Below, one piece after another: positions 54,356 through 63,491 of a stretch of DNA of 64,000 bases. The position numbers and the translations under genes were made by a program. Source of the stretch: Borrelia sp. RT5S (GTDB lineage: Bacteria > Spirochaetota > Spirochaetia > Borreliales > Borreliaceae); the NCBI RefSeq assembly GCF_021165755.1, contig NZ_CP088936.1, forward strand, positions 248,001 through 312,000, read 5' to 3'. The notes beneath the pieces are model-generated. The model did not search any database. It was not told the DNA's origin and saw nothing but the letters and a program-made list of their open reading frames with translations. Positions within the stretch are counted from its first letter, which is position 1. Every line of letters starts with the position of its first letter.

Positions 54356-55662
54356 GCTAATAACTCTCTTATTTCATTATCCAAATTTTCAAAATCAAAT
54401 TCTTCCTGCATGCCCTGAGACACAAAATCAATAATTTTTGGATATTTTGAAATCGCCAGATCAACTTCCTTATTAGATCCCTTAAGATAAATCCCTGTTT
54501 TAATCAAATCTTCATAATTTTTATAAATTGACAACAGGTTTCTAACCTTACATATCAACTTCTGTTTCTCAAAATTTACTATTCTATGAAGAGATCTTGA
54601 AGTAGAATTTAAAATATTAACGGAAGGGTATACTCCTCTATCAGACAAATCTCTATCCAAAATAATATGCCCATCCAAGACAGCTTTCATGCCGTCAGCT
54701 ATTGGTTCTGTAAGGTCATCCCCCTCAACAAGAACAGTATAAAAACCCGTAATGCTTCCCTTTCCATTAAGCCCTGAACGCTCAAGTAAAATAGGAATTT
54801 CCACAAAAACGGAAGGGGGATACCCTTTAGCAGCAGGTGGCTCTCCTATAGAAAGGCCTATTTCTCTTCTTGCATTTGCAAACCTTGTAATTGAATCAAA
54901 TAGCAGAATAACATCTAAACCTCTATCCCTGAAATACTCAGCCACTAGTGTTGCAGTGTAGGCTCCCTTATATCTTGAAATAGGAGATTCATCAGACGTT
55001 GAGACAACTAAAACACTTTTCCCTAAGCGCTCTTCTCCTAACTCATATTTAATAAATTCATTAAGCTCTCGTCCCCTCTCTCCAATAAACGCAATAACAT
55101 TAACATCTGCCTTTGAATTCTTGGCAATCATACCAAGCAATGTAGACTTACCCACACCAGCACCAGAGAAAATACCCACACGCTGCCCTTTAGCAATTGG
55201 TAAAAATCCATCAAGCGCCCTTACTCCGGTAATTATTTGTTCAGCAAAAACGCCCCTACTTAAGGGATTGATGCTCTTAAAGCCCAATTCTTTATAATAC
55301 TTGCCACGAAAATGCCCCTTATTATCAATAGGCCTGCCAAGCGAATCAATAACTCTTCCAAGCAACTCATCACCAAGATTAATCTGGAGTCTTTTATTTA
55401 AGGAATAAACCCTATCTCCAACCTCAACCCCATCAAAGCTCTCATAAGCCATAAGACTAACCAAAGATCCATTAAAGCCCAACACCTCAGCATATATCTC
55501 CCGTCCATTTCTCTGCACAATCAGACACAAATCCCCTATTCCACACTTTGGACCTGAGCTTTCAACTAAAAGACCCTTAATCTTTCTTATCTTACCAACA
55601 AGAGAGATAGACTCCACATCATCTAATATTCTTGAATAATTCTTAAAGAATCCGTCCAACAA
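54352..55662 (-). CDS. fliI: Flagellum-specific ATPase FliI
   Basis: F1-beta-like ATPase energising flagellar export; 436 residues. Motifs: Walker A GIFSGAGVGKSTLLGMIAKN (about 160-179), IAFIGERGRELNEF, Walker B VILLFDSITRFANARRE and IGEPPAAKGYPPSVF. An N-terminal beta-barrel and C-terminal helical domain are present. The start is TTG (two TTG codons in a row) after GGGGAT. It lies 21 bp after fliH and overlaps fliJ. Confidence 0.97.
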   Translation of the reverse strand: MLDGFFKNYSRILDDVESISLVGKIRKIKGLLVESSGPKCGIGDLCLIVQRNGREIYAEVLGFNGSLVSLMAYESFDGVEVGDRVYSLNKRLQINLGDELLGRVIDSLGRPIDNKGHFRGKYYKELGFKSINPLSRGVFAEQIITGVRALDGFLPIAKGQRVGIFSGAGVGKSTLLGMIAKNSKADVNVIAFIGERGRELNEFIKYELGEERLGKSVLVVSTSDESPISRYKGAYTATLVAEYFRDRGLDVILLFDSITRFANARREIGLSIGEPPAAKGYPPSVFVEIPILLERSGLNGKGSITGFYTVLVEGDDLTEPIADGMKAVLDGHIILDRDLSDRGVYPSVNILNSTSRSLHRIVNFEKQKLICKVRNLLSIYKNYEDLIKTGIYLKGSNKEVDLAISKYPKIIDFVSQGMQEEFDFENLDNEIRELLA

Positions 55663-55683
55663 TACATCCCCAAGAAGAGAGGC

Positions 55684-56595
55684 TTAAGAAAAATTCTTAA
55701 GCCTCTCTTCTATCCTGTCAAGTTGAGATGAAATACGAGCATCAATTTCTCCAAAATCAGTTTCAATAACACATCCTCCCTTGCCTATATTTATATCCTC
55801 AACAACTTCCAAATTTTCTATAAAATCAAACTTAGAAACAAACTCAGTCTTTTCATGACTAACAATATCTACATCATCAAGATTAACTCTAATAATAATA
55901 TTAGTTTTATTTTTTACCTTCTTTAAAGCCTCATTCACATTTTCTATAACCACACTCTTTTGCGTATCTACAATTTTCTTAACCACTTTAACTGCAATCT
56001 GCATAACAAGTTTCATTATCTGATCCCCTGAGGATTCAAGAATTTCTTTTCTCTTTGCAACCAAAGCAGCTATCATACTGTTTAATTTTCCTACCAATTT
56101 ATCAAAATCCTCACAGCCCCTACTAAATCCTACTTCATACCCCTCTTTCCTCCCCTTAGCAGTTGCAACCTCAAGCTCACCTTTCAACTTATCCTCATAC
56201 TCTTTAACTATTTTTTCAATCTCAGAATTAACCTCTTTCTCAATCTCCTCTTTCCTGCCCTCAGCCTCCCTTTGCAATACCTCAGCCTTCTCATTCGCTA
56301 AGCCCACTATCCTACTAGCCTGTTCATTAGCTTCTTTAAGAATCCTAGAAGACTCCTCCTCTACTTCCCTCCTAGCAACCTCACGGCCATTACTAATCTC
56401 TTCCTGCAGTTTCACTCTCTTATTCATTAAACCCTCAAGCTCGCTTCTAAGACTAGCAACTTGATTGTCAATATTAAAAACTTCACTTTCCTTTTTTCTA
56501 ACTTCCAAAGACTCAAAAACAGGATTTGCAATCTCAACAAATTCTAACTTCACCGCATTTGCAATCTCTTTTGATTTATATAAAATCTTAGGCAA
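55684..56595 (-). CDS. fliH: Flagellar export regulator FliH
   Basis: Peripheral protein of 303 residues that holds FliI at the C-ring. A long coiled coil (about 40-150) with many Glu/Arg repeats includes a GxxxG-like stretch (AKGRKEGYEVGFSRG). The C-terminal domain (VMQIAVKVVKKIVDTQKSVV, IIIRVNLDDVDIV) resembles the V/F-ATPase peripheral stalk. Start is TTG, 6 nt after AAAGGAG. It stands between fliG and fliI. Confidence 0.92.
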   Translation of the reverse strand: MPKILYKSKEIANAVKLEFVEIANPVFESLEVRKKESEVFNIDNQVASLRSELEGLMNKRVKLQEEISNGREVARREVEEESSRILKEANEQASRIVGLANEKAEVLQREAEGRKEEIEKEVNSEIEKIVKEYEDKLKGELEVATAKGRKEGYEVGFSRGCEDFDKLVGKLNSMIAALVAKRKEILESSGDQIMKLVMQIAVKVVKKIVDTQKSVVIENVNEALKKVKNKTNIIIRVNLDDVDIVSHEKTEFVSKFDFIENLEVVEDINIGKGGCVIETDFGEIDARISSQLDRIEERLKNFS

Positions 56596-56609
56596 ACAAA
56601 GCTCCTTTG

Positions 56610-57653
56610 CTAAACAAGTACATCTTCTTCACCTCCTCTAGAAATTACTATTTCACCCTGTTCTTCCAATTTTCTAATCAAAGAAACGATCTTCTGTTGA
56701 GATTCTTCCACATCCTTACGCCTAGTGGGCCCCAAAAATTCCATATCTTCCTTAAGCATTCCAGCAGCTCTCTTAGACATGTTTTTAAAAATCTTCTCCT
56801 GCACAGGCACATCAACAGATTTTAAAGCCTTTGCCAATTCCTGCCCATCTATTTCCCTTAAAACCCTCTGTATTGACCTATCATCAAGAAGAACAATATC
56901 TTCAAATACAAACATCTTCTTCTTTATCTCCTCCGCAAGCTCAGGATCCTCCTCCTCAAGAGATTCAATAATAAATTTCTCTGTCTTCCTATCCGCCATA
57001 TTAATTATCTCAACAACATTATCAACCCCACCAGCTGAGGTATAATCTTCTGAGGATAAAGAAGCCAGCTTTTTCTCAAGAACCCTCTCAACTTCTCTTA
57101 CCACTTCAGGAGAAGTTCTATCCATCAACGCGATTCTTCTTGCAACATTAGTCTGGATTTCAGTAGGAAGACTTGACAAAATAAACGAAGCTTTTTGGGG
57201 ATCAAGATACGAAAGTATTAAAGCAATCGTTTGCGGATGTTCCTGCTGTATGAAATTTAAAATATTAGCAGGATCAGCTCGCCTAATAAACTCAAAAGGT
57301 CTTGATTGTAAAGCAGAACCCAAATTATTAATAATATCTACAGCCTTCTGTGTACCAAGAGATTTCTCAAGAAGCTCCCTAGCATAATCTATACCACCCT
57401 TTTGAATAAACTCTTGGGCCATCATCAATTCTTTAAATTCCAAAAGAACGCTATCCTTAAGTTCAGAGGTAATAGTATCAAGCTTTGCTATCTCAAAAGT
57501 TAAAGATTCTATCTCTTCCTGAGAGAGATACTTAAACACCCTAGATGAAATCTCAGAACCTATTGAAACCAACAAAATAGCCGCTTTCTGTTTCCCCGTT
57601 AAAGTAGATATATCAAGTTCTTCTTTTTCACTTCTCTCTTCCATAAACCTCAT
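56610..57653 (-). CDS. fliG: Flagellar switch protein FliG
   Basis: C-ring torque protein of 347 residues (344 if the second ATG, codon 4, is used; GAGG stands just before that one). N-terminal domain LTGKQKAAILLVSIGSEISS binds FliF; the middle EHPQTIALILSYLDP motif and the C-terminal torque helix with charged residues (MFVFEDIVLLDDRSIQRVLR) are intact. Borrelia is known to carry a second FliG elsewhere; this copy, in the operon, is FliG2 by position. Confidence 0.95.
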   Translation of the reverse strand: MRFMEERSEKEELDISTLTGKQKAAILLVSIGSEISSRVFKYLSQEEIESLTFEIAKLDTITSELKDSVLLEFKELMMAQEFIQKGGIDYARELLEKSLGTQKAVDIINNLGSALQSRPFEFIRRADPANILNFIQQEHPQTIALILSYLDPQKASFILSSLPTEIQTNVARRIALMDRTSPEVVREVERVLEKKLASLSSEDYTSAGGVDNVVEIINMADRKTEKFIIESLEEEDPELAEEIKKKMFVFEDIVLLDDRSIQRVLREIDGQELAKALKSVDVPVQEKIFKNMSKRAAGMLKEDMEFLGPTRRKDVEESQQKIVSLIRKLEEQGEIVISRGGEEDVLV

Positions 57654-57659
57654 TGCCCT

Positions 57660-59366
57660 TTATACATTCTTAAAAATCCACGTTCTAATTAGTTTAGCAA
57701 CATCCTCTGGCTTCTCTCTCGCCAACAGTTCCGCATTATTCTGTAGCTCATCGCCCTCTCTAAGTCCGCCAACAACATCATCAACTCCAATATCATCTCC
57801 ATCCATTAATGCCTGCTGTCGTCTTAAATGAGCCTGTTTTGCAAATTCTTCTTCTCGAAGACGCCTTCTCCTCTCAAGTTCTCTAGAAACAACAAAGAAA
57901 ACCGTAAAGATTACTATCAATAATGCAATTATCACACTTAGTATATACAAAAAATACTTAAAATTTTCATTAGCAAAGTAGTCCTCATCTATTTTTCTAA
58001 ATTCACTCAATCTATCAAATGCAATATTCCTAACCGTAATAGAATCACCCCTTTCGGGTTTATATTCAAAAGAACTCTGTAAAACATCTGTAATATTTTT
58101 CAAAGATTCATCGGAAATAGGCTTATATTCTCTTTTACGAATACCATTCTCTATTACAAAATTCCCAGATTTATCATAAACAAAATCCCAAATGCCATCC
58201 ACAAAAATACCAAGAGAAACTCCCGCAACCCTAGCAGGCTCTTTCTCATTTAAAGATTTCTTCTCATTAAGAGCAACATTCTTTGTCTCCTTAAACTCAT
58301 TCGACTTGCCAATAATATCACTTAAATCCTGATACTCAGGCGGAGTATTACCCTCCTGCCCAGGCGGCCCCCATGGACTATAACCCTGTCCCTGATACTC
58401 CCTTTTATGCACCTGGGAAGAGATCACAGTAGAATCGCTAATTTTTCTTGTATTATAAGAAACTTTTGGATCCTGAGGCTGAAGCTCAATAGGAGAATAC
58501 TCTTTAGACTCCGTAGTCTGACGTGAAGTGTCCAACTTCACATTAACCCTTGCGACCATAAACCTATCAACAGACAAAACCCTACTTAATGCAAAATCAA
58601 TTTCATCCCTTAACATAGATTCATACTTTAATTTAAGTTTCCTTTCCTTTTCTGCTAAATCAATTCTATCAACTCCATCCAAATTGGAAAAATCATTTAA
58701 TATATTCCCCTTATTGTCAACAATAGCAATGTTATCTGATTCAAGTCCCTCAACAGCATACTGAATCAACTTAACAAGTCCCTCTACCTTCTTACGGTTA
58801 GTAACAATATCTGAACCAGGCTTGGGAGTAATTCTAACAGAAGCCTTAACTGCTTCCTGTGCTTCCTTAAAAAGAGCTTTCTCAGGCATTACAAGACTAA
58901 TGCTAACAGCATCAACATCATCAAGAGCAACAATATGTTGCTCTACAGCCCTCGTAATTGATCTTCTAAGATTAATGTTTCTTTCAAAATCCGTAATGGT
59001 CCATCTATCGATATCAAAAAGAGACCAAGGGTCCATATGAACAGGTACAAGCTCCTCCCTAACAAGAATTGCCCTCATCCTCTTAGATATACCTTCATCT
59101 GTCAGGTAAATCTTTCCGTCAGCAGTAATAGTATACGCAACACCCTCCCTATCAAGTCTTTGAACTATTCTATCTAACAAATATTGATCTTTAATCCCAA
59201 CGCCAAAAAGAGCAACACTCTGAGCCTTAGTAGAAAAACCCACCAAAAAAATGAATGCAAAAATTACAAATAAAGCAATAACTCCAAAGGCTATCCTTTG
59301 AATTACGCTGGCTTTTCTAAAAACCGTTCCCAAAGATGCAAAAAAATTAGTAACAAAATTGCCCAA
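57660..59366 (-). CDS. fliF: Flagellar MS-ring protein FliF
   Basis: Inner-membrane ring protein of 568 residues on which the motor is built. Membrane helices lie at about 22-42 and 445-467, with the ring-building motifs and a disordered loop rich in Pro/Gln/Gly (SPWGPPGQEGNTPPEYQD) between. The cytoplasmic tail ends EKPEDVAKLIRTWIFKNV, the FliG-binding helix. Start is TTG, 8 nt after AAGGAGC. Confidence 0.97.
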   Translation of the reverse strand: MGNFVTNFFASLGTVFRKASVIQRIAFGVIALFVIFAFIFLVGFSTKAQSVALFGVGIKDQYLLDRIVQRLDREGVAYTITADGKIYLTDEGISKRMRAILVREELVPVHMDPWSLFDIDRWTITDFERNINLRRSITRAVEQHIVALDDVDAVSISLVMPEKALFKEAQEAVKASVRITPKPGSDIVTNRKKVEGLVKLIQYAVEGLESDNIAIVDNKGNILNDFSNLDGVDRIDLAEKERKLKLKYESMLRDEIDFALSRVLSVDRFMVARVNVKLDTSRQTTESKEYSPIELQPQDPKVSYNTRKISDSTVISSQVHKREYQGQGYSPWGPPGQEGNTPPEYQDLSDIIGKSNEFKETKNVALNEKKSLNEKEPARVAGVSLGIFVDGIWDFVYDKSGNFVIENGIRKREYKPISDESLKNITDVLQSSFEYKPERGDSITVRNIAFDRLSEFRKIDEDYFANENFKYFLYILSVIIALLIVIFTVFFVVSRELERRRRLREEEFAKQAHLRRQQALMDGDDIGVDDVVGGLREGDELQNNAELLAREKPEDVAKLIRTWIFKNV

Positions 59367-59379
59367 ATCGTGTAGCTCC

Positions 59380-59712
59380 TTAGCGAATGTTAATTATGTC
59401 TTGATAAGCCCTAATACCTTTTTCAACAACAGCCTTTGCGATACTCAAATTCATATTAGCCTTAGCCATTGCAATAATGATATCATGAACATCAACTTTG
59501 CCCGGCTCCACAATAGCCTTCTCCGTCATCCTAGAAACATCCAACTGGCTATCGTTCACCCTAGATATTGCATCAAAAAACACGTCCTTAAAAGTTCCAG
59601 GCAGCCCACCTCCTTTAACTTCAAGGCCAGTAGAATTTAATTTAAAGTGTAAAGGGTCCTTACGCACCAAATGAACCCCATTGTCATCCATAAAAAAAGA
59701 ATCAACTCTCAT
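59380..59712 (-). CDS. fliE: MS-ring/rod adaptor FliE
   Basis: A 110-residue protein joining the MS ring to the rod and its early export substrate. The C-terminal family pattern is ISRVNDSQLDVSRMTEKAIV, then DVHDIIIAMAKANMNLSIAK ending RAYQDIINI. The N-terminal 40 residues are not shared with enterobacterial FliE as far as I can judge. It follows flgC by 11 bp. Confidence 0.95.
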   Translation of the reverse strand: MRVDSFFMDDNGVHLVRKDPLHFKLNSTGLEVKGGGLPGTFKDVFFDAISRVNDSQLDVSRMTEKAIVEPGKVDVHDIIIAMAKANMNLSIAKAVVEKGIRAYQDIINIR

Positions 59713-59723
59713 TCTCTAACCCC

Positions 59724-60182
59724 CTAACTTTGCAATATTGCTAGCGCATTCCTAAACATCGACTTACTACTATTAATAACAGTAGAATTTGCCTCATAAG
59801 CACGAGAAGCGGAAATCATATCCACCATCTCTTCAACTACATTAACATTAGGAAGCTCTACATACCCCTTCCGCTCACCAAAACTTATCGCATCAGGATG
59901 CGTTGGATCATACTTCAACTTTAAAGGAGCTTTATCCTTTTCAACACCAGCGACCCTCACACCTTGCCCAATTCCATTATCAAGATACTCAGGCACAAAA
60001 GGACCCTTCCAATATGGATTTCTAACCCTTGAAGAGAAAATCACCCTCTGCCTTCTATAAGCCCCCCCTTCAGAGGTTCTAGTAGTCCCTACATTGGCAA
60101 TATTATTCGAGATAACATCTATCCTTAATCTCTGTGCCGTCAAACCCGTCGAAGCAGTATTAATACTTGAAAACAACCCCAT
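59724..60182 (-). CDS. flgC: Flagellar rod protein FlgC
   Basis: Proximal rod protein of 152 residues with the rod-family N-terminus STGLTAQRLRIDVISNNIAN and C-terminal VNVVEEMVDMISASRAYEAN, and GVRVAGVEKDKAPLKLKYDP in the middle. It lies 25 bp after flgB. Confidence 0.97.
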   Translation of the reverse strand: MGLFSSINTASTGLTAQRLRIDVISNNIANVGTTRTSEGGAYRRQRVIFSSRVRNPYWKGPFVPEYLDNGIGQGVRVAGVEKDKAPLKLKYDPTHPDAISFGERKGYVELPNVNVVEEMVDMISASRAYEANSTVINSSKSMFRNALAILQS

Positions 60183-60207
60183 AAATTATATTCCTCAAGA
60201 TAATAGC

Positions 60208-60615
60208 CTATTTTATTACAATATTCACACTTTTAAAATAATGAGCCTGAATATTTGTAAACAAGTTATACATCATCTGATTCTGGACAAGGCTTTTAAT
60301 CTCAGAATCAATATTGACATTATTGCCGTTATTATTAAAAGTAGAAGCATAATCAAGCATTCTATGTGGCTTTATATCTAAATACCCCAACTCTCTGGCT
60401 CCTTCTAAGTGCTTTTCATTGCTCTTTGCTAGGGACAAGCTGGGAACAATTTCGTCCACAAGAGCTCGCTTAAGCTCGGCTTCAAAAGTGACCCCACTTC
60501 TCTTAAAATTTGGAGTATCCACATTCGCAATATTATCAGACACTACATCCTGCCTTAAACTGAGCACATTCAAGTATCTATGTGTCAAATCAACTGACCT
60601 TTCAAAATCAACCAA
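60208..60615 (-). CDS. flgB: Flagellar rod protein FlgB
   Basis: Proximal rod protein of 135 residues, first of the motility operon. The rod motif is LRQDVVSDNIANVDTPNFKR; the C-terminus NMMYNLFTNIQAHYFKSVNI-like segment is typical (here QNQMMYNLFTNIQAHYFKSV). Start is TTG 60615 with GAGGGT 6 nt before it. In B. burgdorferi this operon is known to be read from a sigma70 promoter before flgB. Confidence 0.96.
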   Translation of the reverse strand: MVDFERSVDLTHRYLNVLSLRQDVVSDNIANVDTPNFKRSGVTFEAELKRALVDEIVPSLSLAKSNEKHLEGARELGYLDIKPHRMLDYASTFNNNGNNVNIDSEIKSLVQNQMMYNLFTNIQAHYFKSVNIVIK

Positions 60616-60646
60616 ATCAATACCCTCTACTTAAAACAACCTTTAC

Positions 60647-61987
60647 CTATATTATATAATAATTTAAGTCTTTTTTTTCCTTAATCTCTATTTTTTCATT
60701 GACATAGTTCAAGTCTATTTCAATTTTTTTCAACTTGCTACCGGGTGCCTCAAAAAAAAGATCAGCAAGAACTTTTTCCATAACTCCATGCAGTCTTCTT
60801 GCTCCAAGATTTTCACCTTCAAGATTCATATTAAAGGTAAGCTCAGCTATTCTCTCAATTGCCTCTTCACTAAACTTCAAGGTTAAGTTATATATCTTAA
60901 ACATCTCAATATATTGTCTTATTAAAGAATTCTTAGTTTCCTTTAAAATATTTTTAAAGTCATCGATACTCAGGCTTTTAAGCTCAACTTTGATTGGAAA
61001 TCTACCCTGAAGTTCGGGTATTAAATCAGAAGGCTTTGATAAATTAAAGGCCCCTGCTGCGATAAACAAAATATGAGAAGTGTCTACTATTCCATATCTC
61101 GTATTGACTTTAGAACCCTCGACAATTGGCAATATATCTCTTTGAACTCCCTCTCTGGAAACATCATTTCCACCTCTATTCTTAGTAGCTATCTTATCAA
61201 TCTCATCAATAAAAATAATTCCCATATTCTCCACCCTCGATTTTGCAATCTCTACAATGTTCTCATTATCAACCAATTTTTCAAGCTCTTCAGATAAAAT
61301 GATTTCCCTAGCTTTTTTTACTTTTACCTCCCTCTTCTTTTTCCTATCAAATATATTATTAATCAACCCCCCAAGACTCATGTCAATCTCTTCAAAATTA
61401 CCACCAGAAAATATTTCTATTGTTGAAACGGGCATTTTACCTGAGACATAAATATCAATCAGATCCTCATCAAGAGATCCACTTCTTAACTGCTTTCTAA
61501 ATTTATCTCTTACTTTCTCACCAATCTTCTTTTCCTCTTCATCCTCAGAATTCTCAGGCACCTTAAAAAGCTTGTCAATTATTCTCTCCTCTGCACGCTT
61601 ACTTGCCTCTTCGCGCACAGAATCATACATTTCCTCTTTTACCATACTAACAGCAATACTCATTAAATCTCGAACCATAGATTCAACATCACGCCCCACA
61701 TAACCTACCTCAGTATACTTAGTAGCCTCAACCTTAATAAAAGGGGCCTTAATAAGCTTAGAAAGCCTCCTTGCAATTTCAGTTTTACCAATTCCAGTTG
61801 AACCAATCATAATAATATTTTTAGGCATAACATCATCTCTTATCTCTTTGGGAAGCTTAGATCTTATGTATCTATTAACAAGAGCTATTGAAACTAATTT
61901 TTTAGCCTCAGATTGTCCTATTATGTACTTATCCAATTCTGCAACAATCTCCTTAGGAATTATATTATGCTTTTCAAATTTATCCAT
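60647..61987 (-). CDS. hslU: HslUV protease ATPase subunit
   Basis: AAA+ unfoldase of 446 residues that feeds HslV. N-terminal IPKEIVAELDKYIIGQSEAK, Walker A GSTGIGKTEIARRL (about 57-70), the pore motif TEVGYVGRDVESMVRDL, an inserted I-domain (about 120-245), Walker B GIIFIDEIDKIA and the C-terminal NLGARRLHGVMEKVLADL are all present. It overlaps hslV by one base (TAATG). Confidence 0.97.
   Translation of the reverse strand: MDKFEKHNIIPKEIVAELDKYIIGQSEAKKLVSIALVNRYIRSKLPKEIRDDVMPKNIIMIGSTGIGKTEIARRLSKLIKAPFIKVEATKYTEVGYVGRDVESMVRDLMSIAVSMVKEEMYDSVREEASKRAEERIIDKLFKVPENSEDEEEKKIGEKVRDKFRKQLRSGSLDEDLIDIYVSGKMPVSTIEIFSGGNFEEIDMSLGGLINNIFDRKKKREVKVKKAREIILSEELEKLVDNENIVEIAKSRVENMGIIFIDEIDKIATKNRGGNDVSREGVQRDILPIVEGSKVNTRYGIVDTSHILFIAAGAFNLSKPSDLIPELQGRFPIKVELKSLSIDDFKNILKETKNSLIRQYIEMFKIYNLTLKFSEEAIERIAELTFNMNLEGENLGARRLHGVMEKVLADLFFEAPGSKLKKIEIDLNYVNEKIEIKEKKDLNYYII
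60651..60656 (-). promoter_or_regulatory. Possible -10 box of the flgB operon
   Basis: TATAAT on the minus strand lies inside the last codons of hslU, 35 nt before the flgB TTG. No good -35 is seen at 17 nt (the place reads GAAAAA). The known sigma70 flgB promoter of B. burgdorferi makes a promoter near here likely, but its exact position is not certain. Confidence 0.4.
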
Positions 61988-62529
61988 TAACCAATCTCCT
62001 CAAGAACAATATTTGAATTCGTGTATATACACACCCTTGCCGCCACCTTTAAAGACTTAAAAGCAATCTCAACAGCACTTAATTTTTTATCTTCCATATA
62101 AGCAAGCGCCGCCGAGTATGCAAAATTTCCTCCACTGCCTATAGAGATGACATCCTCCTCAGGCTCAACAACATCACCAGTACCCGAAATTAATAAAATA
62201 TTATCAGAGTCCGCAACAAGCATCATTGCTTCAAGCTTGTGTAATATTCTGTCAGACCTCCAATCTTTTGCAAGATCTACAGCAGCTCTTTTAATATCAA
62301 TAATCCCATCTTCTCTAGCTTTTATCTTCTCTTCAAATTTCTCAAAAAGAGTAATAGCATCAGAAGTTGAACCTGCAAACCCTGCCAAAATCTTACCACC
62401 AAGTAATTTTCTTATTTTTATAGCATTGGACTTTAAAACAGTATGCCCAAAAGTCACCTGCCCATCTGCAGCCACCACGGTCTTTCCCTTTCTTTTTATT
62501 GCAATCACTGTAGTTCCGTTAAAATTCAT
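61987..62529 (-). CDS. hslV: HslUV protease peptidase subunit
   Basis: Threonine peptidase of 180 residues from ATG 62529, with GGGG 6 nt upstream. The frame runs nine codons further up inside dprA, but no ribosome site is there. The active-site Thr is expected in TTVIAIKRKGKTVVAADGQ, so a five-residue propeptide MNFNG would be removed. VTFGHTVLK and the GSGGNFAYSAALAYM segment are family marks. Confidence 0.95.
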   Translation of the reverse strand: MNFNGTTVIAIKRKGKTVVAADGQVTFGHTVLKSNAIKIRKLLGGKILAGFAGSTSDAITLFEKFEEKIKAREDGIIDIKRAAVDLAKDWRSDRILHKLEAMMLVADSDNILLISGTGDVVEPEEDVISIGSGGNFAYSAALAYMEDKKLSAVEIAFKSLKVAARVCIYTNSNIVLEEIG

Positions 62530-62539
62530 ACTAAACCCC

Positions 62540-63487
62540 CTATTTAGATACTTCATTCAATAACTTTTTAACAAGCATACTAGATACATTCTTACACTCA
62601 AAATAATCCCCAGGGTCATCGTCGCTAACTGCAGGCTCATTGTGTTGAGCATTAAGTATCTTATAAAGATCTGGTATTCCCTTAATCTCCTGAGCTCCAC
62701 TTTCATACAAAGCCTTAGAGCCCTCCCCAGAATAATCGATATTGTATACATAAACATCAAGACCTAAATCAAGTCCAATATTGGCAGTAATTAAAGCACC
62801 AGATTTTATCGGTGCGTATGTTACAAAAATAGAATCTGAGAGGCCTGATATTATTCTATTTCTCTTCGCAAAAAAATAATTTTTCATTTTTTCATAGGGT
62901 AAAGTTTCAGTAATTATTCCTCCTCCATTTTCTAAAAGCTCGGAGACATATCTTCTATTTTGCTTTGGATAAATATTATCAATGTCGGTTGCAATAACAG
63001 CGTAAGTTTTTTTCTTATTCTTTATTGCACCAAGATGAGCTTCAATATCAGCACCTATTGCAAATCCAGATATTACCTCTACATTATTTCTAGCAAGGTG
63101 ATATGTCAACTCTCTGATTTTATTTGCTAAAGCCCTATTGATTCGTCTTGAACCCACTACAGCCCAGGACACAGCATCAGAATCTGGAAGGTCTCCCTTA
63201 TAATAAATAACAAATGGTGGATCGTAAATTCTTTTAAGCTTTAAAGGATAGTCCCTATCTCCTAAAAAAGAGACCTTTGCGCCTGTTCTATTAATAACCC
63301 TATGTTGCAGCTCTATCAACTTCAAATCTGGGAATTTATGTACTTTCCTGAAGTCTCTAGACAAATAGCAAGAAATATCGCTTATGGTTAATTTAAAAAC
63401 ATCATCTAAACCAAAATTATTAAAAATCTTAAGTTTTTCTTCTCCCCTTAAAAACCTTAAACTATCTATGTAGAGTAGTTTAATCAT
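62540..63487 (-). CDS. dprA: DNA processing protein DprA/Smf
   Basis: A 315-residue Rossmann-fold protein that in other bacteria protects incoming single-stranded DNA and loads RecA. The core shows YPLKLKRIYDPPFVIYYKGD, VVGSRRINRA, VISGFAIGADIEAHLGAI, YPKQNRRYVSELLENGGGII and FFAKRNRIISGLSD, the full DprA pattern. A short C-terminal tail (about 20 residues) is unlike the winged helix of longer DprA proteins. Natural transformation is not known in Borrelia, so its role there is unclear. It begins 5 nt after the TPR gene and its end lies just before hslV. Confidence 0.92.
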   Translation of the reverse strand: MIKLLYIDSLRFLRGEEKLKIFNNFGLDDVFKLTISDISCYLSRDFRKVHKFPDLKLIELQHRVINRTGAKVSFLGDRDYPLKLKRIYDPPFVIYYKGDLPDSDAVSWAVVGSRRINRALANKIRELTYHLARNNVEVISGFAIGADIEAHLGAIKNKKKTYAVIATDIDNIYPKQNRRYVSELLENGGGIITETLPYEKMKNYFFAKRNRIISGLSDSIFVTYAPIKSGALITANIGLDLGLDVYVYNIDYSGEGSKALYESGAQEIKGIPDLYKILNAQHNEPAVSDDDPGDYFECKNVSSMLVKKLLNEVSK

Positions 63488-63491
63488 AAAT

